A DNA stretch of 11,695 nucleotides, from assembly GCA_036986135.1 (NCBI GenBank), contig BTQZ01000065.1:1-11695 (forward strand). Reading direction: 5' to 3'. The position numbers and the translations under genes are program-made. Below are positions 1 through 6,347 of this stretch, in pieces. This DNA comes from JADFRG01 sp036986135 (GTDB lineage Bacteria; Chloroflexota; Anaerolineae; Anaerolineales; E44-bin32). How positions within the stretch are numbered: position 1 is the stretch's first letter; each line of letters begins with the position of its first letter. The notes below the pieces were generated by a model. The model saw nothing but the letters and a program-made list of their open reading frames with translations, had not been told where the DNA came from and made no database searches.

Positions 1-398
1 GGTTGATGCACCATATAGAGATCGATGGCATATCCATCCATGTTGCGAATTCGATCATCGATTGTCTTGGGAAGGTTCCGGGCGGTTTTAAGGATCGGGA
101 ACCATTTGGTGGTCACGACAACCTCATCATCTTTCACTCGAGCAGCCTGGAGTGCTGTGGATAGTCCCTGCTCTGCGCGCCCAGAGCCGTACACTTCGGC
201 AGTATCAAACCAGTTGATCCCTCCCTCGAGCGCAGCTGCGACAATCGCGTTCATCTCTTGCGTTGTGAGGGTTCGGAACATTTTCCCCATGATTCCTCTG
301 CCGCCTCCGGAGAATTGCATCACCCCCAGCCCAATCGGAGTAACCTGGATGTCAGTCTGTCCTAGTCTGCGCAGCGAAACCTTCGGCTTCGTAGTCAC
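1..398 (-). CDS. Aldo/keto reductase, N-terminal part (runs off the window)
   Basis: NAD(P)H-dependent oxidoreductase of the aldo/keto reductase superfamily (TIM barrel, cytosolic), reducing aldehydes or ketones; substrate unknown. About 132 residues are visible. The N-terminus reads LRRLGQTDIQVTPIGLGVMQF, the usual first strand of the family. The catalytic tetrad is intact: Asp65 and Tyr70 in NWFDTAEVYGSG, Lys98 in VVTTKW, and His131 in LYMVHQP at the window edge. The start is GTG at 398-396, chosen because an AAAGGA-like ribosome site lies just upstream and the family's N-terminal motif begins soon after; no ATG fits. The C-terminal half lies outside the window, so length and subfamily cannot be judged. 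An Ile-rich insert (GGGRGIMGKMFRTLT) follows the first strand. The family call is secure; the substrate is not known. Confidence 0.9.
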   Translation of the reverse strand, partial: MTTKPKVSLRRLGQTDIQVTPIGLGVMQFSGGGRGIMGKMFRTLTTQEMNAIVAAALEGGINWFDTAEVYGSGRAEQGLSTALQAARVKDDEVVVTTKWFPILKTARNLPKTIDDRIRNMDGYAIDLYMVHQ

Positions 399-603
399 TG
401 AATTCCTTTCACGGTGGAATCGATGCGTGGAATCTACCAGACCCCAATCTGAATCGTAAGTGCTGTGTGCTACATCGAAGCGTGTGGGCCGCGGCGTAGC
501 TGCCCTCCTTGATCGCTCCTAGAATCCGGACCCGGTGGATGCTTGCGGTTGGCGATCGACCTGTGAGAGTGAGGCGTCGAGCGCTATTGTATAATCGCCC
601 CGC
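399..603. other. Intergenic region between the aldo/keto reductase and the tRNA
   Basis: These 205 bases lie upstream of both the leftward reductase and the rightward tRNA, so both promoters must be here. A TATAAT box sits at its right end (590-595) for the tRNA. For the reductase only a weak candidate is visible on the minus strand: TAGATT near 433-438, with a TTACGA-like element 17 bases before it. An open minus-strand frame exists here, but it overlaps the tRNA and its peptide resembles no family, so I do not call it a gene. Confidence 0.5.
590..595 (+). promoter_or_regulatory. -10 box (TATAAT) of the tRNA-Arg promoter
   Basis: A perfect TATAAT lies 8 bases before the first base of the mature tRNA, so transcription would begin almost at the tRNA 5' end, leaving a leader of only a base or two. 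No convincing -35 hexamer is seen at 16-18 bases upstream. Confidence 0.55.
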
Positions 604-676
604 GCCCCCGTAGCTCAATGGATAGAGCGCCGCACTTCGAATGCGTAGGTTGGGAGTTCGAGTCTCTCCGGGGGCG
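604..676 (+). tRNA. tRNA-Arg (anticodon TCG, reads CGA)
   Basis: A full cloverleaf of 73 bases can be folded by eye. The acceptor stem is GCCCCCG (604-610) with CGGGGGC (669-675), seven pairs, and the discriminator base is G676. The D stem is GCTC/GAGC (613-616, 625-628). The anticodon loop is CTTCGAA (635-641) with anticodon TCG at 637-639. The variable region is AGGTT, and the T arm has GGGAG/CTCTC around loop TTCGAGT. CCA is not encoded (CCT follows). The first anticodon-stem pair (C630 with T646) is mismatched; all other stem positions pair, counting one G-T in the T stem. A promoter -10 box lies directly before it and a terminator directly after, so it is a single-gene transcription unit. 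Confidence 0.95.
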
Positions 677-691
677 CCTGGCGGGAAACTG

Positions 692-722
692 AAAAGGACC
701 TGGCCTCGGTCAGGTCCTTTTT
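692..722 (+). terminator. Rho-independent terminator after the tRNA, possibly bidirectional
   Basis: AAAAGGACCTG (692-702) pairs with CAGGTCCTTTT (711-721), an 11-bp stem around an 8-base loop, followed by a T run on the plus strand. Read leftward it also ends in a T run, so it could stop the convergent leftward gene that ends at 836. Confidence 0.88.
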
Positions 723-835
723 GCGGCGGTATGAATTCAGGCTATAGCAGCCGCCAGCCCAAGGCCGCGAGCCACACTGGCAACCCGATGTAGGCCACGG
801 CCTCATCGCATTTGCAGCGATATTTCTGTTTATTC

Positions 836-1726
836 TTAGATATCGATGGCCGCGCAATCAGCGTCAACGTCAAAGGTAAATCCGCTGGGCAGGCTCGGAT
901 GCCCGGCATTATCTTCTACTTCCACTCTAAATTTGAACCTATCGCCCGTGCTCACCCCAAAGATCTGGCCTGTGTAGGTTCCGATCCACTCATTTCCAGG
1001 CACGCCACCCAGCCAATTGCCCCCACCACTTAGGCTGGCCTCCGCGTCTCCAGAGCCTATTGGGTACTCGTAAAAGAGGTGGACCTTGCTGTTTTCTACT
1101 CCGGCTGAAGGCTTGGGATCCTCGACGCTGAATTCGATGGTAAACATGCAGGTTGGGGATTCATGAGCACCTACTATACGATCCAAGATGACATCGGGAC
1201 CGGCGACATCAGGGATGGGAGTAGGTGTGTACGTCGGCGTTGGCGTGTCGCTTGGCGTCGGCGTAATGCTCGGCGTGTTCGTTGGCGGTGGAGGCGGCTT
1301 TTCCTCCGGCTTTTCCGTCGGCGTCCGAGTACTTGTGGGCCTGCGGGTCGCCGTATTGGTAGGCGTGGCGGTAAAGGTTGGAGTCGGGGTGTTCGTAGAA
1401 GTAGGCGTATGGGTTGGCGTCGGCGTGTACGGCGCCGCCCCAGCGAAATCCCGCCAGGTGGCCGTCGGAACCGGGCGCAGCAGCTGCTGCTCCAGGCCGT
1501 CCCCTGTGAGCTCCCGGACGACGGTCAGACTCAGCGTTCGGAATACATCTCCCAGATTGTCGGAACCGTAGTCCGGAACGAGCCGTGAGAAGAGCCCGCT
1601 CGGCACGGCCATTTGGGCCGCAGCTCCCCCATCAGACAGCATAGGGAAGAGCAACCAGATCAGGGTTGCGACGGCAAACAGGCCAAGTCCAATGACCAGC
1701 CAGATCGGGCTCGAATTCGCTCTCAC
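836..1726 (-). CDS. Membrane-anchored surface protein with Thr/Pro-rich linker
   Basis: Unrecognised 296-residue protein with clear architecture. Residues 1-8 are a short cytoplasmic tail, and about 9-30 form one hydrophobic membrane segment or uncleaved signal anchor (WLVIGLGLFAVATLIWLLF). Residues 31-98 are an extracytoplasmic segment. About 99-172 are a low-complexity linker of TPTPT/TNTPT/PPPPPT repeats with a charged TEKPEEKP patch. Residues 177-296 look like a beta-sandwich, Ig-like domain: alternating hydrophobics, a FKFRVEVEDNAGHPS strand-turn, and Cys193 and Cys291, which could form a disulfide. The start is GTG at 1726-1724, the only usable start between an upstream in-frame TAG and the membrane segment; the ribosome site is weak (GGCGAGA). 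It probably displays its C-terminal domain beyond the envelope. Such linkers are frequent in Chloroflexota. It is divergent from the secreted glycosidase, so the two may share control. The function is unknown. Confidence 0.82.
   Translation of the reverse strand: MRANSSPIWLVIGLGLFAVATLIWLLFPMLSDGGAAAQMAVPSGLFSRLVPDYGSDNLGDVFRTLSLTVVRELTGDGLEQQLLRPVPTATWRDFAGAAPYTPTPTHTPTSTNTPTPTFTATPTNTATRRPTSTRTPTEKPEEKPPPPPTNTPSITPTPSDTPTPTYTPTPIPDVAGPDVILDRIVGAHESPTCMFTIEFSVEDPKPSAGVENSKVHLFYEYPIGSGDAEASLSGGGNWLGGVPGNEWIGTYTGQIFGVSTGDRFKFRVEVEDNAGHPSLPSGFTFDVDADCAAIDI
1211..1432 (-). repeat. Degenerate ACGCC-type repeat encoding the Thr/Pro linker
   Basis: A roughly 220-base low-complexity tract of GGCGTnGGCGT-like units (plus-strand reading) encodes about 74 residues of Thr-Pro-rich linker in the minus-strand gene. 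Its 6-base periodicity opens long Gly/Val-rich and Arg-rich frames on the plus strand, which are artefacts. Confidence 0.8.
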
Positions 1727-1850
1727 TCTCGCCGTGATCGCTTTACGCGGTGTATCTGCGTTGTTTGGGGATGCCGGATCCTAATCTTAGCCCAAAGTGC
1801 CCCACCCTTCAATTACCTTTCACAGGGCCTGCGTACTACCCAATCACCCC

Positions 1851-1856
1851 TAGAAT
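1851..1856 (+). promoter_or_regulatory. Candidate -10 box (TAGAAT) for the phosphodiester glycosidase gene
   Basis: TAGAAT lies 28 bases before the proposed ATG at 1885, so a transcript would carry a leader of about 20 bases. No good -35 hexamer is visible. If it is real, the in-frame upstream ATGs at 1750 and 1855 could not be used, which supports the 1885 start. Confidence 0.35.
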
Positions 1857-1884
1857 GTGGATAGACTTAATCGCGGTATTCCCG

Positions 1885-3432
1885 ATGCGCTTCCGTACGG
1901 CTTTCCTCCTCACGATCACCTGGTTGGTCATGTTCTGGCCGACCGATATCGCTCATTCCGAAACGGAATGGGGATCGGTCGCGGAGGGAATCGATTTTCG
2001 GCAATTCGTCCTACCGGGACCTAACCGGGCCTTCGTGGCTCGCATGGACCTCAATTCGCCGAATGTGATCGTTGACAGCACGGTTGCACAGGGCAAGCTG
2101 TACGAGGGCACGGAAACGGTCAGCGGAATGGCTCAACGCTATGACCAATCCATCGTAGGTTGGGGCTCCCGATGGGATGCCACCGGCAAAGTCGCGGTGG
2201 CGATCAATGGCATTTTCTATAATCCGTCCACGGGCGTCCCTCAGTCCGGACAGATCCAAGGCGGATGGTACATCAAGCGCTTTAGCGATTACAGCGGCGG
2301 GATTGAGTTCGCCTTCAATCGAGACCGAGAGGCATTCATTGGCGGCTGCGCGGTGCACCCCGATGACGAGCAGTATGTGTATTTCCTGGACCGGGGAAGG
2401 AAGATGGTACTGGGCGGAATCAACGTCCCACAGAACAGCGACAACATCGTGATCTATACGCCGCAGTACGACTTCAACACCCGTACCGGCAACGATGGCG
2501 TGGAAGTACTGGTTGAAATGCTTCAGCCGGCAGGCATTGGCTCGCGTGCGAAGGGCTACATCCGCAGCATCCGGGATGTGGGCTCCACGCGAATTCCATT
2601 TGATCACGTCGTAATTTCGGGAAGCGGCGCGGCAGGCAAGCGCCTGGCCGAGCGCGCCCGCATCGGAGAGCGAGTCGGGATACTGAGTTCGATCGACTAC
2701 ACCTCCCGCGATTGCCGCGATCGTTTCCCCTCAAGCTGGGACTCGGCATTTGCCAGCATTGGCGGCAGCTTCAACTTCCTGAATGACGGCGATATCGTCA
2801 ACTACGATCACGACGCGGGCGCCACCACGCGTCATCCGCGTACCGCGGTTTGCCTGAACGACAAATACATCTACTTTGTAGTCGTGGATGGTCGCCAGCC
2901 GGGCTATAGCATCGGTATGACATCCAACGAGTTGGCTCGCTTCTGCCGCGATCGACTGGGCGCGGTATGGGGGATCAACCAGGACGGCGGGGGATCTTCG
3001 GCCATGTGGCTTGACGGGGAGATCGTCAACCGACCCTCGGACGGCCAGGAGCGACAGGTCGCCAATGGGCTAACCATGGTTGTTCTCGAACCGGTTCAAA
3101 AATCCACAAAGTTCGAGGTGGGCGAGCACGTTCGAACGGTCCGGACCGCCGATATTCGCGTAGGCCCGGGGGATAACTACGCCGCCTACACAACTATTTC
3201 AGAGGGCGAATCGGGGATCGTGCTCTCCCATATCAACGGTCTCAATGGCGTGTACGCTCGCGGCACGAATTGGTGGAGGGTGGCCTTCGAGAGCAAATGG
3301 GGCTGGATGGCCGAGGCTGATCTGGAAGCCGAGCAGGCTCGGATAGGACTGTGGAAAGGTGTGCACGACAAAGTGCTCCGATCTTCAGACGATTCATCCT
3401 CAGAGGGCCAGCCCGCGGATAACACCCCATAG
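1885..3432 (+). CDS. Secreted phosphodiester glycosidase (NAGPA-like) with SH3b domain
   Basis: A 515-residue exported protein of the phosphodiester glycosidase family (NAGPA/DUF2233 fold), whose members cut a sugar from a sugar-phosphodiester, as in N-acetylglucosamine-1-phosphodiester alpha-N-acetylglucosaminidase. The start at 1885 was chosen because it gives a clean signal peptide (MRFRTAFLLTITWLVMFW, cleavage probably near AHS-ET at 25); the frame is open back to 1750, but the extra 45 residues are not signal-like. Family motifs are AINGIFYN (106-113), RHPRTAV (316-322) and INQDGGGSSAMWLDGEIVNRPSDG (364-387). Residues about 411-482 form a bacterial SH3 domain (VRTADIRVGPGDNY, then WWRVAFESKWGWMAEADL), commonly a cell-wall-binding module. 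A Ser/Asp-rich tail follows. The likely substrates are teichoic-acid-like or other phosphodiester-linked surface glycans; this is inference. It ends 36 bases before the GcvT-like gene, so read-through into that cluster is possible. Confidence 0.87.
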   Translation: MRFRTAFLLTITWLVMFWPTDIAHSETEWGSVAEGIDFRQFVLPGPNRAFVARMDLNSPNVIVDSTVAQGKLYEGTETVSGMAQRYDQSIVGWGSRWDATGKVAVAINGIFYNPSTGVPQSGQIQGGWYIKRFSDYSGGIEFAFNRDREAFIGGCAVHPDDEQYVYFLDRGRKMVLGGINVPQNSDNIVIYTPQYDFNTRTGNDGVEVLVEMLQPAGIGSRAKGYIRSIRDVGSTRIPFDHVVISGSGAAGKRLAERARIGERVGILSSIDYTSRDCRDRFPSSWDSAFASIGGSFNFLNDGDIVNYDHDAGATTRHPRTAVCLNDKYIYFVVVDGRQPGYSIGMTSNELARFCRDRLGAVWGINQDGGGSSAMWLDGEIVNRPSDGQERQVANGLTMVVLEPVQKSTKFEVGEHVRTVRTADIRVGPGDNYAAYTTISEGESGIVLSHINGLNGVYARGTNWWRVAFESKWGWMAEADLEAEQARIGLWKGVHDKVLRSSDDSSSEGQPADNTP

Positions 3433-3440
3433 CAAAAGAG

Positions 3441-3446
3441 TAAAAT
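3441..3446 (+). promoter_or_regulatory. Candidate -10 box (TAAAAT) before the GcvT-like gene
   Basis: An AT-rich TAAAAT stands out in the short gap after the glycosidase stop codon and lies 22 bases before the ATG at 3469. No -35 box is apparent because the upstream bases are the end of the glycosidase gene. It may give the one-carbon cluster its own start. Confidence 0.3.
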
Positions 3447-3468
3447 TGCGGATGCGTTTCAGGTCCGC

Positions 3469-4659
3469 ATGCCAATTCCTACACCGTTCCACCCCCGCAC
3501 TTCCGAACTGAGCAAAAGCAAAGAGTGGCGAGAATGGTCCGGCTACTGGTCCGCCGTCACCTATGAACACACTCACGAGCGCGAGTATTTCGCCATCCGC
3601 AACTCGGCCGCGCTGATCGACATCTCTCCACTTTTCAAGTACGACATCACGGGCCCGCAAGCCGCTGCCGTAGTGGATCGCATCGTGCCGCGTGATGTGA
3701 GTCGCTGCAAGGTGGGTCAGATCCTGTACAGCCCCTGGTGCGATGACGACGGCAAGGTCGTAGACGATGGCACGCTCTGGCGGTTAGGGGAGCATCGATT
3801 CCGCATTACTGCCGCCGACCCGAGCCTGCGCTGGTTTCAGGATTGCGGCGCCGGTCTGGAGGCAGATGTCGTGGATGTGTCGAATGCCCTCGCGGCGTTG
3901 GCGCTTCAGGGGCCGAACGCCAGGCAAATTCTACTTCGGGCAGCGGGGGCGGAGGATCTCAACACTTTGCCGTATTACTACGCCACGCAAGGAGAGATCG
4001 GCGGGGCGCCGGTCACCATTACTCGTACCGGGTACACGGGCGACCTGGGGTACGAACTCTGGATGGATGCTGCAGATGCACTGGAAGTTTGGGATCGAGT
4101 CGTTCTAGCGGGGGCGGACTATGGGTTGCTGCCCGCCGGATTGGCCGCCCTCGACGTGGCACGCATTGAGGCAGGGCTGCTGCTAATCGATGTCGATTAC
4201 GTTTCCAGCCTCAAAGCTCTGACGGAGAGTCGGAAATCATCGCCTTTTGAACTGGGTCTCGGGTGGACGGTGGCGCTGGAGGCGGGCGACTTCGTGGGTC
4301 GTCGCGCGCTGCTCGATGAGGCCGAGCGCGGGTCAGAGTGGTCCCTGGTCGGGCTGGAGGTCGTATGGTCGGATCTCGATCGACTGTATGCCGCTTACGA
4401 TCTTGCACCGCAGGTGGCCGGTCGAGCCTCTCGAGACCCGGCTCCGGTCTATGTCGGCGAGCGCCAGGTCGGCCAAGCCACGAGCACGGCCTTCTCACCG
4501 CTTTCAAAGACCTACCTGGGGCTGGCCACGATAAAGCGAGAGTATGCGGGCCTGGGTCAAGCGGTCGAGCTCGAGATGACCGTCGAGTATCAACGCGCGC
4601 GGGTGCCGGCGCAGGTCTCGCGCAAGCCCTTCTACGATCCAACTCACAAGCGAAGCTGA
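3469..4659 (+). CDS. GcvT-family aminomethyltransferase (folate-dependent)
   Basis: A 396-residue cytosolic protein of the glycine-cleavage T-protein family, whose members move a methylene or methyl group from an amine or sulfonium donor to tetrahydrofolate. The N-terminal module is typical: EYFAIRNSAALIDISPLFKYDITGPQA (39-65). The region DDDGKVVDDGTLWRL (92-106) matches the T-protein segment that carries the catalytic Asp (Asp99/Asp100 here). TRTGYTGDLGYELWM (185-199) is the folate-binding signature, and ARIEAGLLLIDVDY (231-244) and LGLGWTV (262-268) follow before the C-terminal barrel, which ends near 388. At 396 residues it is slightly longer than a true GcvT. No gcvH or gcvP is adjacent, so it is more likely a stand-alone relative (compare DMSP demethylase DmdA or the folate domain of dimethylglycine/sarcosine dehydrogenases) than the glycine-cleavage enzyme. 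The two downstream flavoproteins suggest joint action. The substrate is unknown. AGGT lies 5 bases before the ATG. Confidence 0.88.
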   Translation: MPIPTPFHPRTSELSKSKEWREWSGYWSAVTYEHTHEREYFAIRNSAALIDISPLFKYDITGPQAAAVVDRIVPRDVSRCKVGQILYSPWCDDDGKVVDDGTLWRLGEHRFRITAADPSLRWFQDCGAGLEADVVDVSNALAALALQGPNARQILLRAAGAEDLNTLPYYYATQGEIGGAPVTITRTGYTGDLGYELWMDAADALEVWDRVVLAGADYGLLPAGLAALDVARIEAGLLLIDVDYVSSLKALTESRKSSPFELGLGWTVALEAGDFVGRRALLDEAERGSEWSLVGLEVVWSDLDRLYAAYDLAPQVAGRASRDPAPVYVGERQVGQATSTAFSPLSKTYLGLATIKREYAGLGQAVELEMTVEYQRARVPAQVSRKPFYDPTHKRS

Positions 4660-4747
4660 ATGTGAACAGACGCGGCCGACCTCCAATCAGCACCTCCACT
4701 TCCGTAATAACGTGTGCGAGAGTAGCTGAATTCTCAGAATCGGGTAG

Positions 4748-6331
4748 ATGACGGAACTCTACGATGTGATCGTGATCGGCGCCGGCCACAACGGCCTGGT
4801 CAACGCGGCCTACCTGGCGCGCGCCGGCCTTAAAGTTCTCGTGCTCGAGCGGCGGGAGATCGTGGGCGGAGCTACGGTAACCGAGGAGGTATTTCCCGGA
4901 TTCAAGTACTCCGTGTTTTCCTATGTGGTGAGCATCCTGCGCCCGGAGATCATTCAGGACCTGCAACTGCCTCGCCACGGGCTGATCATGCTGCCGCTGC
5001 CCAGCACCCTCACGCCGCTGCCGAACGGCGACTACCTATACCGCGATGACGACCACTATCGGACGTTGCGGGAAATCGCCCGCCATTCCGTTCGCGATGT
5101 TGAGGCCTATGAAGGGTACGGGCACGCCATGTACTTCATGGCCAAAGCCATCAAACCCATCCTGCGCATGGTGCCTCCCGACCCGAACTCGCTCGATCCC
5201 CGAGAGCTCAAGCGGCTGGCCGATCTCGGTTCGCTCTTCCGCGGCATGGGTGACGGTAACCTACATACGCTCATCAAGCTGATGACCATGAGCTCGGCGG
5301 ATTTCCTGGACGAATGGTTTGAGACGGAATCGCTCAAGGCCACGATGTCCGCCAGCGGAATCATCGGCACCTTCATGGGACCTCGATCACCCGGAACGGC
5401 CTACGTACTCTTGCACCACTACATGGGCGAGATCGACGGAGTCTTTCGCGCGTGGGGATTTGCAAAGGGAGGCACGGGCGGCCTGGCGGAGGCGATTGCG
5501 AGCTCCGCCCGCTCCTTCGGGGCAGAGATCTGGACCGATTCCCCGGTGGAGGCGGTCATCGTGGGCGGCGATAAGGCCACTGGAGTGGCGCTGCATGATG
5601 GCACCGAACTGAGGGCGCGTAAGGTCGTATCGAGCTTGGATCCCAGACGGACGTTCTTGGATCTCGTCTCACCCGATCTGCTTCCAGCCGATCTCGTTGC
5701 TGACGTTGGTCGCTTCCGATTCCGAGGGTCCTCCGGGAAGGTAAACCTGGCGCTGGACGCCGCGCCCGAGTTTACTTGCTGGCCGGGCGAGGGCGCACAT
5801 TTACGTGGCGCGATCTCGATCAGTCCCAGTATCGATTACTTGGAGCGCGCATACGACCAGGCAAAGTACGGTGAGTTTTCTCATCGCCCCTTCATCGACA
5901 TCGTAATTCCATCCATGATTGATCCCGATATGGCTCCGCCGGGCAAGCACGTAATGTCGTGCTTCGTGCAATACGCGCCCTATGAGCTGGCGAAGGGCGA
6001 CTGGGATGCACGACGCGAGGAGTTCGGCGATGCCGTGATCGATACGCTTTCAGAGTACGTTCCTAATCTCAAAGATATCCTTCTGCACCGCCAGGTTCTG
6101 ACCCCTCTCGATATCGAGCGGACGACGGGCCTCTCGGAAGGCAACATCTTTCAAGGCGAACTCGACCTCTCGCAGCTGTTCTTCCTGCGCCCCGCCGCCG
6201 GCTACGCGAAATACCGCACGCCGATTCGGGGCTATTACCAGTGCGGTTCGGGGACACATCCTGGAGGGGGAATAACCGGGGCGCCCGGCAGACTGGCGGC
6301 GCTCGAGATTCTGAAGGATCTGGGGTTGTGA
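4748..6331 (+). CDS. FAD-dependent oxidoreductase, phytoene-dehydrogenase/PYROXD2-like (copy 1)
   Basis: A 527-residue flavoprotein of the CrtI/PYROXD2 superfamily, which binds FAD and carries out desaturation or oxidation of unknown substrates. The N-terminal dinucleotide fold is clear: YDVIVIGAGHNGLVNAAYLARAG (5-27), then VLVLERREIVGGATVTEE (30-47), where the Glu binds the ribose. The C-terminal FAD motif is CGSGTHPGGGITGAPGR (499-515). The middle region (SPSIDYLERAYDQAKYG and HRQVLTPLDIERTTGL) is shared almost segment by segment with the next gene, so the two are paralogues. It is not a carotenoid gene by context: no phytoene synthase or other crt gene is nearby. The start at 4748 places the FAD motif at the usual distance; the ribosome site is weak. 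It lies 88 bases after the GcvT-like gene and 16 bases before its paralogue, which suggests an operon. Confidence 0.87.
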   Translation: MTELYDVIVIGAGHNGLVNAAYLARAGLKVLVLERREIVGGATVTEEVFPGFKYSVFSYVVSILRPEIIQDLQLPRHGLIMLPLPSTLTPLPNGDYLYRDDDHYRTLREIARHSVRDVEAYEGYGHAMYFMAKAIKPILRMVPPDPNSLDPRELKRLADLGSLFRGMGDGNLHTLIKLMTMSSADFLDEWFETESLKATMSASGIIGTFMGPRSPGTAYVLLHHYMGEIDGVFRAWGFAKGGTGGLAEAIASSARSFGAEIWTDSPVEAVIVGGDKATGVALHDGTELRARKVVSSLDPRRTFLDLVSPDLLPADLVADVGRFRFRGSSGKVNLALDAAPEFTCWPGEGAHLRGAISISPSIDYLERAYDQAKYGEFSHRPFIDIVIPSMIDPDMAPPGKHVMSCFVQYAPYELAKGDWDARREEFGDAVIDTLSEYVPNLKDILLHRQVLTPLDIERTTGLSEGNIFQGELDLSQLFFLRPAAGYAKYRTPIRGYYQCGSGTHPGGGITGAPGRLAALEILKDLGL

Positions 6332-6347
6332 GGCGAGAGGGCGGCCG

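Noticed and set aside
409..618. 69-codon minus-strand ORF between the tRNA and the aldo/keto reductase
   Set aside because: It starts inside the tRNA, has no ribosome site, and its Arg/Ser-rich peptide resembles no protein family.
604..835. tRNA gene as an integration site for a mobile element
   Set aside because: No integrase, no direct repeat of the tRNA 3' end and no phage-like genes are seen in the window.
615..857. Minus-strand ORF ending in RLELPTYAFEVRRSIH
   Set aside because: Its C-terminal part is the antisense translation of the tRNA-Arg gene, a well-known artefact, and it reads through the terminator.
1163..1588. Long plus-strand frames rich in Gly/Val or Arg across the Thr/Pro-linker region
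   Set aside because: They are the antisense readings of the 6-base-periodic linker tract. The minus-strand frame has an anchor, a linker and a folded domain, and these frames have no domain structure.
4211..4978. 255-codon minus-strand ORF across the GcvT-like gene and flavoprotein copy 1
   Set aside because: It is an Arg/Pro/Ala-rich shadow that overlaps two genes with intact family motifs on the plus strand.
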